From assembly GCA_947472965.1 (NCBI GenBank), contig CANJEF010000014.1:1-10720 (forward strand): a stretch of 10,720 nucleotides of DNA. The letters run 5' to 3'. Shown here in pieces: positions 5,076-10,720 of the stretch. This DNA comes from Sphingobacteriales bacterium. GTDB lineage: Bacteria > Bacteroidota > Bacteroidia > Chitinophagales > Chitinophagaceae. Every line of letters begins with the position of its first letter. Positions within the stretch are counted from its first letter, which is position 1. The notes below the pieces were generated by a model. It ran no database searches and was not told the origin of the DNA. It saw only the letters and a program-made list of their open reading frames with translations. Both the position numbers and the translations under genes were made by a program.

Positions 5076-7301
5076 ATGAAATTTGTAAAAAGGCTTTTAT
5101 CTGCTATGGTATTGGGTTTTATTGGAACAAACCTTTACGCTCAAACTTCAATGAATCAGTTCCCTCTTCTGCTAGATACATCCTACTTCGCGAAGAAAAC
5201 CGTGGATGAAATAAAAATTGATGGAATCCTTCAGGAGAAAACATGGCAAAATGCGCAAAAAGCAAGCCATTTTATACAGAACTTTCCTGTTGACACACTG
5301 CTGAGTAAAGCAGTAACTGAAGTGTCGGTATCCTACGACGACAAGTTTCTTTACATTTCAGCCAAAGTATACAATTCCAAAAAAAACCAGCGATATGTTA
5401 CCCCTTCACTAAAAAGGGACTTCAGGGGCGAGTCAAATGATGCATTGGTAGTTAGCATTGACCCGTTTATGGACAGAACAAACTCGTTTTCATTTGGAAT
5501 AAATCCATTTGGCGTACAAAGAGAGGGGTTGGTTGTGAATGGAGGCATGGTGAGTGAAGACCTCAGTCTCTCATGGGATAACAAATGGGTGGGTGAATCA
5601 AAAATTTATGAGGATTTCTGGAGCATGGAAATGGCCATACCACTGAATACCATTAGGTTCAAAAACGGTTCAAAAAAATGGCTGATTAATTTCTACAAAG
5701 TAGACAGCTATAATGCTGAAAGATCCAGCTGGGGCAGAATTCCAAACCAATATGCCATGATTTCACTTGCCTTTTCCAAGCCATTGGAATTTGAAGTACC
5801 AATCGAAAAAAAGGGAGCTAATATATCCCTCATACCTTATGTATCTCCCTTAATGACCAGAAAACCAATCGGAAGTCCAGGATCGAAGAATTTCAACACA
5901 AAATCACAGCTGAATTTTGGAGGGGATGCAAAAATTGGCATTGGCTCATCGCTGAACCTTGATCTGACTGTCAATCCTGATTTTTCACAGGTTGAAGTAG
6001 ATAACCAGGTAACAAACCTCGATAGGTTTGAAATTCTTTTCCCAGAAAAAAGACAATTCTTTCTTGAGAATGGTGACCTCTTTGCCAATTTCGGAGTGGA
6101 TGGAATAAGACCATTCTTTTCAAGGAGAATCGGTGTAACCAGGGATCAAAGTACCGGGCAAAATATTCAGAACAAGATTGATGGAGGAGTAAGGCTGAGT
6201 GGAAAACTAAATAACAATCTTCGGATTGGGTTGATGAATATGCAAACAGCATCGATTGATTCAATCAACGAACCTGCGAATAATTTTACAGTAGTTTCTT
6301 TGCAGCAAAAAGTATTTAGCCGCTCAAACATCGGTGTAATATTTACAAACAAGGATGCCATTGGAAGCTCACGCTTTAACAGGGTTGGTGGTCTTGATTA
6401 TAACATGGCTTCAAAAAACAATGTGTGGAATGGAAAGCTTTTTATGATGAAATCCTTCGGCGTAGGAAATATCGATAAAAATGGCGCGTGGGGTGTAAAT
6501 CTGTTCTATAACAAAAGAAAAATAGAATCCAAGAATACGTTTGGATTGGTTGAAAAAAACTTCAACCCTGAAGTGGGATTCCTGAGGAGGGCCGGATACC
6601 AGCGCTTGACAGGGATAACGATGTTGAAATATTATCCCAAAAATTCAACCATCAACAAACATGGTCCCGGAGTAGACTATGATTTCACCTCTTTTCCAGG
6701 AAAAGGCATTACAGATGTTGCATTGAATTTCGTTTATCTGCTGAATTTCAAAAACAATGTCCTCTTGCAAATGCAACTGAGAAATGACTACACCAAATTA
6801 CTCGCCGATTTTGACCCTACCAATACAAATGGACTGAAGCTAAAAGCAAACAGCACATATTCTTATCTTTCTTTCATGGGAATGCTGACAACTGATTTCA
6901 GAAAAAAGCTGGCAGCTAAGATGCAAACCAAATCAGGACAATATTTTAATGGAACAAGGCTGAATCTCGACGGTGAAGTCACATACCGCATCCAGCCTTA
7001 TGGAAGCATATCAAGTGTATTTTCGTTCAATCACCTCAACTTCCCTTCCCCATACAAGAGTACAGACCTCATTCTTGTAGGTCCGAAGATTGACCTTACA
7101 TTTTCAAGGTCTGTTTTCCTCTCAGTACTTGTTCAATATAATAACCAGATCAACAATATAAATACAAACATTCGTTTTCAATGGAGGTTCGCTCCTGTGT
7201 CGGACCTCTTCCTGGTTTATACCGACAACTACTTCGCTGATTCCTTCATTTCAAAAGGAAGTGCCCTCGTGCTGAAAGCAACCTATTGGCTCAATTTATG
7301 A
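5076..7301 (+). CDS. DUF5916 outer-membrane beta-barrel protein with CBM9-like domain
   Basis: A 741-residue exported protein. Residues 1-22 are a signal peptide ending LYA before QTS. Residues about 45-210 form a carbohydrate-binding-family-9-like sandwich: EIKIDGILQEKTWQNA, then VSYDDKFLYISAKVYNS and SIDPFMDRTNSFSFGINPFG. From about 225 to the end is DUF5916. Its hallmark at about 300-340 reads NPDFSQVEVDNQVTNLDRFE followed by FPEKRQFFLENGDLF. The remainder alternates short hydrophobic and polar strands, as expected of an outer-membrane barrel, and ends TYWLNL. Length is close to family members (about 700-850). Some relatives sit beside peptidases or TonB systems, but none is here: the gene lies alone between the thioredoxin unit and the ars operon. 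Substrate and function are unknown. The downstream arsR start is 66 nt away with its own operator, so it is probably a separate unit. Confidence 0.88.
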   Translation: MKFVKRLLSAMVLGFIGTNLYAQTSMNQFPLLLDTSYFAKKTVDEIKIDGILQEKTWQNAQKASHFIQNFPVDTLLSKAVTEVSVSYDDKFLYISAKVYNSKKNQRYVTPSLKRDFRGESNDALVVSIDPFMDRTNSFSFGINPFGVQREGLVVNGGMVSEDLSLSWDNKWVGESKIYEDFWSMEMAIPLNTIRFKNGSKKWLINFYKVDSYNAERSSWGRIPNQYAMISLAFSKPLEFEVPIEKKGANISLIPYVSPLMTRKPIGSPGSKNFNTKSQLNFGGDAKIGIGSSLNLDLTVNPDFSQVEVDNQVTNLDRFEILFPEKRQFFLENGDLFANFGVDGIRPFFSRRIGVTRDQSTGQNIQNKIDGGVRLSGKLNNNLRIGLMNMQTASIDSINEPANNFTVVSLQQKVFSRSNIGVIFTNKDAIGSSRFNRVGGLDYNMASKNNVWNGKLFMMKSFGVGNIDKNGAWGVNLFYNKRKIESKNTFGLVEKNFNPEVGFLRRAGYQRLTGITMLKYYPKNSTINKHGPGVDYDFTSFPGKGITDVALNFVYLLNFKNNVLLQMQLRNDYTKLLADFDPTNTNGLKLKANSTYSYLSFMGMLTTDFRKKLAAKMQTKSGQYFNGTRLNLDGEVTYRIQPYGSISSVFSFNHLNFPSPYKSTDLILVGPKIDLTFSRSVFLSVLVQYNNQINNINTNIRFQWRFAPVSDLFLVYTDNYFADSFISKGSALVLKATYWLNL

Positions 7302-7345
7302 TTCAGAATTGATAAAAATATATGAAAGTAATTTTTGATTCAACT

Positions 7346-7369
7346 ATTAATCGTAATTTTACGATTAAT
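7346..7369. promoter_or_regulatory. Perfect 24-bp palindrome, ArsR operator
   Basis: ATTAATCGTAA (7346-7356), TT, then TTACGATTAAT (7359-7369): perfect 11-bp arms. It ends on the first two bases of the arsR ATG, the placement expected for autorepression. Its central TAATTTTA (7354-7361) resembles a Bacteroidota -7 box, with TTTG at 7334-7337 as a possible -33 element 16 bp upstream, so bound ArsR would cover the promoter. Confidence 0.75.
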
Positions 7370-7697
7370 GAAAATGAAAGTCGCTTCCACCTATAATACA
7401 AAAGAAGAATCAATCGCGAACTATGCAAAAGCACTTGGTCATCCTGCCCGCGTTGCCATCATCAATTTATTATTGAAAAGACAGTCCTGCATCTGCGGTG
7501 ACATTGTAGATGAACTCCCCCTATCCCAAAGCACCGTGTCACAACACCTAAAAGAATTAAAACTGGCAGGACTGATTAAAGGTGAGATTTCCGGTGTAAA
7601 AACCTGCTATTGCATTGATACAAAAGAATGGCAGAAAGCCTCTAAATTATTTAATAATATTTTTAAGAACAATTTTGAACCCAACAAATGTTGTTGA
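7368..7697 (+). CDS. arsR: ArsR-family arsenic-responsive repressor
   Basis: A 109-residue winged-helix repressor of the ArsR/SmtB family that leaves DNA when it binds As(III) or Sb(III). The fold begins at about residue 13, with KALGHPARVAIINLL at 21-35. The recognition helix is about 53-65, LSQSTVSQHLKEL. Cysteines suited to arsenite binding are Cys41-x-Cys43 just before the recognition region, the position used in classic ArsR proteins. There is also a Cys80-x-Cys82 pair in the wing and a terminal Cys108-Cys109. ATG at 7368 is used; ATG at 7374 is an alternative. An upstream in-frame TTG at 7335 would carry the operator inside the coding region and is unlikely. The palindrome at 7346-7369 is its probable operator. 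arsM follows after 13 nt. Confidence 0.92.
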   Translation: MKMKVASTYNTKEESIANYAKALGHPARVAIINLLLKRQSCICGDIVDELPLSQSTVSQHLKELKLAGLIKGEISGVKTCYCIDTKEWQKASKLFNNIFKNNFEPNKCC

Positions 7698-7710
7698 CAA
7701 AACAGAAAAA

Positions 7711-8550
7711 ATGAATACAGAAAATCAACTGAAGGAATTGGTAAAACAGAAGTACAGTGAAATTGCCTTGCAGGATAAAGAAACGAATCAATCATCTTGT
7801 TGTGGTGCAGGTGGCTGCAGTACTGAAGTGTATAATATCATGAGTGATGATTATACTCAATTGGAGGGCTATAATCCCGATGCGGATTTAGGACTAGGAT
7901 GTGGATTGCCAACTGAATTTGCAAAAATTAAAGAAGGTGATGTAGTTGTAGATCTCGGCTCAGGAGCTGGGAATGATTGCTTTGTGGCCAGAAAACATAC
8001 AGGCGTATCTGGAAAAGTTATCGGTGTAGATTTTACGCCAGCCATGATTGAGAAAGCAAGAAAAAATACAGAAAAGCTCGGATTCAACAATGTCGAATTC
8101 AGACAAGGAGATATTGAAAACATGCCCATCACATCAAACGCAGCAGATGTTATCATCAGCAATTGTGTATTAAACCTTGTGCCAAATAAGGATGCGGTGG
8201 TAAAGGATATTTTTAGGGTATTAAAGCCCGGAGGTCATTTCAGCATTTCAGATGTTGTATTGATTGGAAAACTTCCTGAAAAAATCAGGAATGCTGCTGA
8301 AATGTATGCCGGTTGCGTTTCTGGTGCAATACAAAAGGAAGTTTATATGGAATTGATTGCAATCAATGGCTTTGATAATATTACCATTCAAAAAGAAAAG
8401 CCCATCATCATTCCGGATGATATTCTCTCCAACTATTTGTCGGGGGAAGAAATACAGCAATTCAAAAATAGCAATGCCGGTATTTTTTCAATCTCAGTAT
8501 ATGCTGAAAAACCTGCAACAGTTTGCACACCAGGTGGCGGATGCTGTTAA
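7711..8550 (+). CDS. arsM: Arsenite S-adenosylmethionine methyltransferase ArsM
   Basis: A 279-residue cytoplasmic enzyme that transfers methyl groups from S-adenosylmethionine to As(III), giving mono-, di- and trimethylated forms, the last volatile. The SAM-binding fold shows VVDLGSGAGNDC (79-90), VDFTPAMIEKAR (106-117), GDIENMP (133-139) and RVLKPGG (169-175). The three cysteines that bind arsenic in characterised ArsM are present: Cys64 in GLGCG, Cys152 in ISNCVLN and Cys202 in YAGCVSG. The last two are 50 residues apart, as in the algal enzyme. Additional cysteines cluster at both ends: CCGAGGC at 30-36 and CTPGGGCC at the C-terminus. The ATG at 7711 is chosen because the frame extends upstream only through arsR in another phase. 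It is second in arsR-arsM-arsC; arsC starts 16 nt later. Confidence 0.95.
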   Translation: MNTENQLKELVKQKYSEIALQDKETNQSSCCGAGGCSTEVYNIMSDDYTQLEGYNPDADLGLGCGLPTEFAKIKEGDVVVDLGSGAGNDCFVARKHTGVSGKVIGVDFTPAMIEKARKNTEKLGFNNVEFRQGDIENMPITSNAADVIISNCVLNLVPNKDAVVKDIFRVLKPGGHFSISDVVLIGKLPEKIRNAAEMYAGCVSGAIQKEVYMELIAINGFDNITIQKEKPIIIPDDILSNYLSGEEIQQFKNSNAGIFSISVYAEKPATVCTPGGGCC

Positions 8551-8566
8551 TCAAAAGTATAAATAC

Positions 8567-8989
8567 ATGAAAAAGATTCTTGTTCTGTGTACTGGAAATA
8601 GCTGTAGGAGCCAGATTGCCCATGGATACTTGGAAAAGTTCGCAGGGGACAAGGCCCAGGTTTTTTCTGCGGGTGTTGAAACACATGGTGTAAATCCAAG
8701 AGCTATCAAAACCATGAAAGATGATGGGATTGATATTTCTAACCATACATCAAACAATGTATCAGAATATGCAGAAATAGCATTCAACTACATTATAACA
8801 GTTTGCGACCATGCGAAAGAAAGATGCCCTTATATTCCAGGAAATGCAAAACGCTTCCACTATAATTTTCCAGATCCTGCAAAAGCAACGGGTACAGAAG
8901 AGGAGATCATGCAACAATTTGCTGATGTGAGAACGCTGATCAAAGATTATTGTGCAACTTGGGTGATGGAACAAAGCTTGAATAAATAA
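8567..8989 (+). CDS. arsC: Thioredoxin-coupled arsenate reductase ArsC (LMW phosphatase type)
   Basis: A 140-residue cytoplasmic enzyme that reduces As(V) to As(III). It has the low-molecular-weight phosphatase P-loop CTGNSCRS (Cys8 to Arg14), the general acid Asp103 in FPDPAKA, and the redox pair Cys80 and Cys87 in TVCDHAKERCP. A nucleophilic cysteine near the N-terminus plus two cysteines seven residues apart is the arrangement of Staphylococcus pI258 ArsC, which is recycled by thioredoxin rather than glutaredoxin. The ATG at 8567 is chosen because the P-loop must lie near the N-terminus; earlier in-frame starts would overlap arsM by up to about 190 nt. It closes the ars operon. Its stop lies 7 bp from the end of the convergent KAS III gene. 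Confidence 0.95.
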   Translation: MKKILVLCTGNSCRSQIAHGYLEKFAGDKAQVFSAGVETHGVNPRAIKTMKDDGIDISNHTSNNVSEYAEIAFNYIITVCDHAKERCPYIPGNAKRFHYNFPDPAKATGTEEEIMQQFADVRTLIKDYCATWVMEQSLNK

Positions 8990-8996
8990 TTCAAGA

Positions 8997-10067
8997 TCAC
9001 ATCCTATAGGCTACTGCATTGATGTTCATGCCTGCACCAACAGATGCAAACAAGACAACATCCCCTTCCTGTAATTCATGTCCTTCTTGCTTTCCACGCA
9101 ACACCAAATCCAATAATGTTGGAATGGTAGCAACAGAACTATTACCCAGCGAATGAATAGACATGGGCATGATATTTTCAGGAGGAGTTGTATTATAGAG
9201 CTTGTATAATTTTTTCATCATGGCTTCATCCATCTTTTCATTGGCCTGATGAATGAAAACCTTTTTTAGTGATTCAATCCCAACACCCGTCTTATCAAGG
9301 CATTCTTTCATGGCTGCAGGAACCGCCGTTACAGCATATTCATATACTTTTCGGCCCTTCATTTTTATGTATCTCACATCAGGATCACTTTCTGGTTTAT
9401 ATGAACATCCCATATTAATATAGTATGCCTCGTCAACACAATGTGACTGAACACTTGCGCCAATCATACCTGCACCATTATCACCAGTTTCTTTATACTC
9501 TAGAATACAACAACCTGCGCCATCAGAAAAAATCATGCTGTCGCGGTCATGCGGATCAATGATGCGTGAAAGTGATTCTGCACCAATGACCAAGGCCTTG
9601 CTTGCAATACCAGCCTTGAAAAAGGCATCCGCATGAATCAACCCTTGAACCCAGCCGGGACAACCAAATAAAATATCATAGGCAATGCAAGATGGATTCT
9701 TTATTCCAAGTAAATGTTTTACACGACTCGCCAGCGCAGGAACAGCATCACACTGAATTGAATCTTTTACAACATCCCCAAAATTGTGGGCAAAGATGAT
9801 CTGATCGATTGTCTCCGGATCAACACCACTCATGGCAATTGCTTCTTTTGCTGCCAAGGCTGCCATATCTGAAGTGTTCATGCCTTCATCAGCATAACGT
9901 CGCTCTTCAATACCCGTTATCGCCTTGAATTTTTCAACAATGGTTTCATTCGGAAGATCAATCACTTCGCCTTGCTCACTATAAAATTCAGAAGTTAAAA
10001 AATCTTTATTCGATCGGATACTGTTTGGGATAAAACATCCCGTGCCGGTTATAACGGATCTCTTCAT
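8997..10067 (-). CDS. 3-oxoacyl-ACP synthase III family protein (FabH-like)
   Basis: A 356-residue thiolase-fold condensing enzyme; this family joins an acyl-CoA to malonyl-ACP or a related acceptor. The KAS III catalytic triad is present: Cys136 (FGCPGW), His273 (FIHQAN) and Asn309 (LGNSSVATIP). Other family segments are ITGIEERRYA (50-59), HNFGD (94-98), DRDSMIFSDGAG (174-185) and the C-terminal FASVGAGMN. It is longer than housekeeping FabH (about 317-335), mainly through an N-terminal insert at about 24-46, so a secondary-lipid or specialised product is possible. The ATG at 10067 is preferred to an in-frame GTG at 10082, because the GTG lies inside the -7 box at 10082-10089. No other fatty-acid or polyketide gene is adjacent. 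The true acyl substrate is unknown. Confidence 0.9.
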   Translation of the reverse strand: MKRSVITGTGCFIPNSIRSNKDFLTSEFYSEQGEVIDLPNETIVEKFKAITGIEERRYADEGMNTSDMAALAAKEAIAMSGVDPETIDQIIFAHNFGDVVKDSIQCDAVPALASRVKHLLGIKNPSCIAYDILFGCPGWVQGLIHADAFFKAGIASKALVIGAESLSRIIDPHDRDSMIFSDGAGCCILEYKETGDNGAGMIGASVQSHCVDEAYYINMGCSYKPESDPDVRYIKMKGRKVYEYAVTAVPAAMKECLDKTGVGIESLKKVFIHQANEKMDEAMMKKLYKLYNTTPPENIMPMSIHSLGNSSVATIPTLLDLVLRGKQEGHELQEGDVVLFASVGAGMNINAVAYRM

Positions 10068-10081
10068 GCCGAAAATTTGCA

Positions 10082-10114
10082 CAAATATATCGAAATCATC
10101 AGATACAAGACAAA
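10082..10114 (-). promoter_or_regulatory. Bacteroidota-type promoter of the KAS III gene
   Basis: Read on the minus strand: TTTG (10114-10111), a 21-bp spacer, then TATATTTG (10089-10082). This matches the TTTG-N19-21-TAnnTTTG consensus of the phylum's main sigma factor exactly. It predicts transcription starting just upstream of the ATG at 10067 and a leader of about 10 nt. Confidence 0.65.
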
Positions 10115-10141
10115 AGACGCAAGATATAAGACTAAAGAAAC
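10100..10141. repeat. Six-copy degenerate 7-bp tandem repeat (AAGAYNN)
   Basis: AAGA recurs at 10107, 10114, 10121, 10128 and 10135, exactly seven bases apart. A sixth, altered unit (CAGATAC) is at 10100. The first four bases of each unit are conserved and the last two vary. The array overlaps the -33 element of the KAS III promoter. Confidence 0.55.
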
Positions 10142-10177
10142 AGCCTATTGCTAGTCAGTGAAACGAAAAACGCTCTA

Positions 10178-10720
10178 CTATTTCTGATCCCTTTTGAATT
10201 TCAAATATGAGAATCCAGTTGGGATGGCTATCATAATGGCCATAATGATAAAAAATACAATGGCAGCTGCTTCTGCAGGAAGAATAAAACCACTAATTAT
10301 CTGAAGTGCCCCACCGATCATCCACCATTTTCCAGCCAACTTGTGTGTGGCATTCCAATTTTCTGCACTCTCCAATGTCCATGGCAAGCGCAATCCTATA
10401 AAATAATTTGGACCAATGGATGGCATGAAATATCCGAAGCCCATAAATAAAAATCCCAATAGTGGAAATAGGTTCTTGATCATGATGTTACCTGGAACTA
10501 CAGAAGACCTTACAATGATGATTCCAAGTGCAGACAAAAATATCACTAACATGAATCCAAGTTTTATGAAAAGAAATCCGTTTTCCTGTTTATACCGCTT
10601 GGGATCGATTGAACTCAAATTTGTAATTAGAAAAAATGAGAAGATGCCTGCTCCAGCAAGAATCAATGGTCCCAAAAAAATTGAAGACCTAGATCCAAAA
10701 CCATTTGGGTTTCCTTCAAG
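10178..10720 (-). CDS. DUF1648/SdpI-family membrane protein, 5' end outside window
   Basis: C-terminal 180 residues of an integral membrane protein; the frame stays open to the window edge, so the start lies beyond it. The first visible residues, GNPNGFGSRSS, match the end of a DUF1648 motif, followed by a hydrophobic helix. After further helices comes GPNYFIGLRLPWTLES and ENWNATHKLAGKWW (about nt 10325-10415), the hallmark of the SdpI family. Two more helices and a basic tail end the protein. Five hydrophobic segments are visible. Bacillus SdpI gives immunity to the SdpC toxin and senses it, but most SdpI-like proteins outside Bacillus have no known toxin and none is encoded here. Role therefore unknown; family assignment is good. 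Confidence 0.85.
   Translation of the reverse strand, partial: LEGNPNGFGSRSSIFLGPLILAGAGIFSFFLITNLSSIDPKRYKQENGFLFIKLGFMLVIFLSALGIIIVRSSVVPGNIMIKNLFPLLGFLFMGFGYFMPSIGPNYFIGLRLPWTLESAENWNATHKLAGKWWMIGGALQIISGFILPAEAAAIVFFIIMAIMIAIPTGFSYLKFKRDQK

Noticed and set aside
7615..7710. In-frame upstream extension of arsM
   Set aside because: It overlaps arsR in another frame and its residues do not resemble an ArsM N-terminus; the ATG at 7711 fits operon spacing.
8357..8566. In-frame upstream extension of arsC to an earlier ATG
   Set aside because: It would lie within arsM in another frame and put 70 residues before the P-loop, which must be near the N-terminus in this family.
10178..10720. SdpI-like gene as part of a toxin-immunity system
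   Set aside because: No SdpC-like or other toxin gene is visible in the window, and SdpI-family proteins are common without such partners.
1..10720. CRISPR array, tRNA, rRNA or integrase
   Set aside because: No regularly spaced long direct repeats, no recognisable tRNA or rRNA segments and no recombinase motifs were seen on reading both strands.

Overview
The window looks like chromosomal DNA from a member of the Bacteroidota, probably a Chitinophagaceae- or Saprospiraceae-like lineage. The evidence is AT-rich DNA with compact operons and few Shine-Dalgarno sites. It also encodes families typical of this phylum (a DUF5916 outer-membrane protein, DUF6132, a YHS lipoprotein) and has one good TTTG-N21-TAnnTTTG promoter. 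The lineage call is inference; no rRNA or marker gene is present.

Layout. (1) 1-960: the 3' end of a GH20 beta-N-acetylhexosaminidase with a chitobiase-type C-terminal domain. (2) 961-1271: a gene-poor gap holding a 200-bp palindromic repeat element with matching GACTCCCC / GGGGAGTC ends. (3) 1272-2648, minus: an exported, enlarged glutamate/aspartate-racemase-family protein that keeps both catalytic cysteines. (4) 2802-4141, plus: a two-gene unit, a YHS-domain lipoprotein and a YahK-like zinc alcohol dehydrogenase. (5) 4104-4912, minus: a three-gene unit, YgaP-type membrane protein (DUF2892), DUF6132 membrane protein and thioredoxin. It converges on and overlaps the dehydrogenase gene, and a 19-bp palindrome lies in its upstream region. 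(6) 5076-7301, plus: a DUF5916 outer-membrane protein with a CBM9-like domain. (7) 7368-8989, plus: an arsenic operon arsR-arsM-arsC with a perfect 24-bp operator palindrome over the arsR start codon. (8) 8997-10067, minus: a KAS III (FabH-like) enzyme with a clear promoter and a heptamer tandem repeat upstream. (9) 10178-10720, minus: a DUF1648/SdpI-type membrane protein cut by the window edge.

How the genes work together. The arsenic operon encodes a complete sense-reduce-methylate route: ArsR derepresses on As(III), ArsC reduces As(V) using thioredoxin, and ArsM methylates As(III). No arsenite pump lies in the window. ArsC is of the thioredoxin-coupled type, and a thioredoxin gene lies about 3 kb away in a redox/thiol membrane-protein operon, so the central part of the window is rich in thiol and metal chemistry. 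No CRISPR array, tRNA, rRNA, integrase or transposase was seen. The most unusual items are the exported racemase-family protein and the palindromic repeat element beside it.
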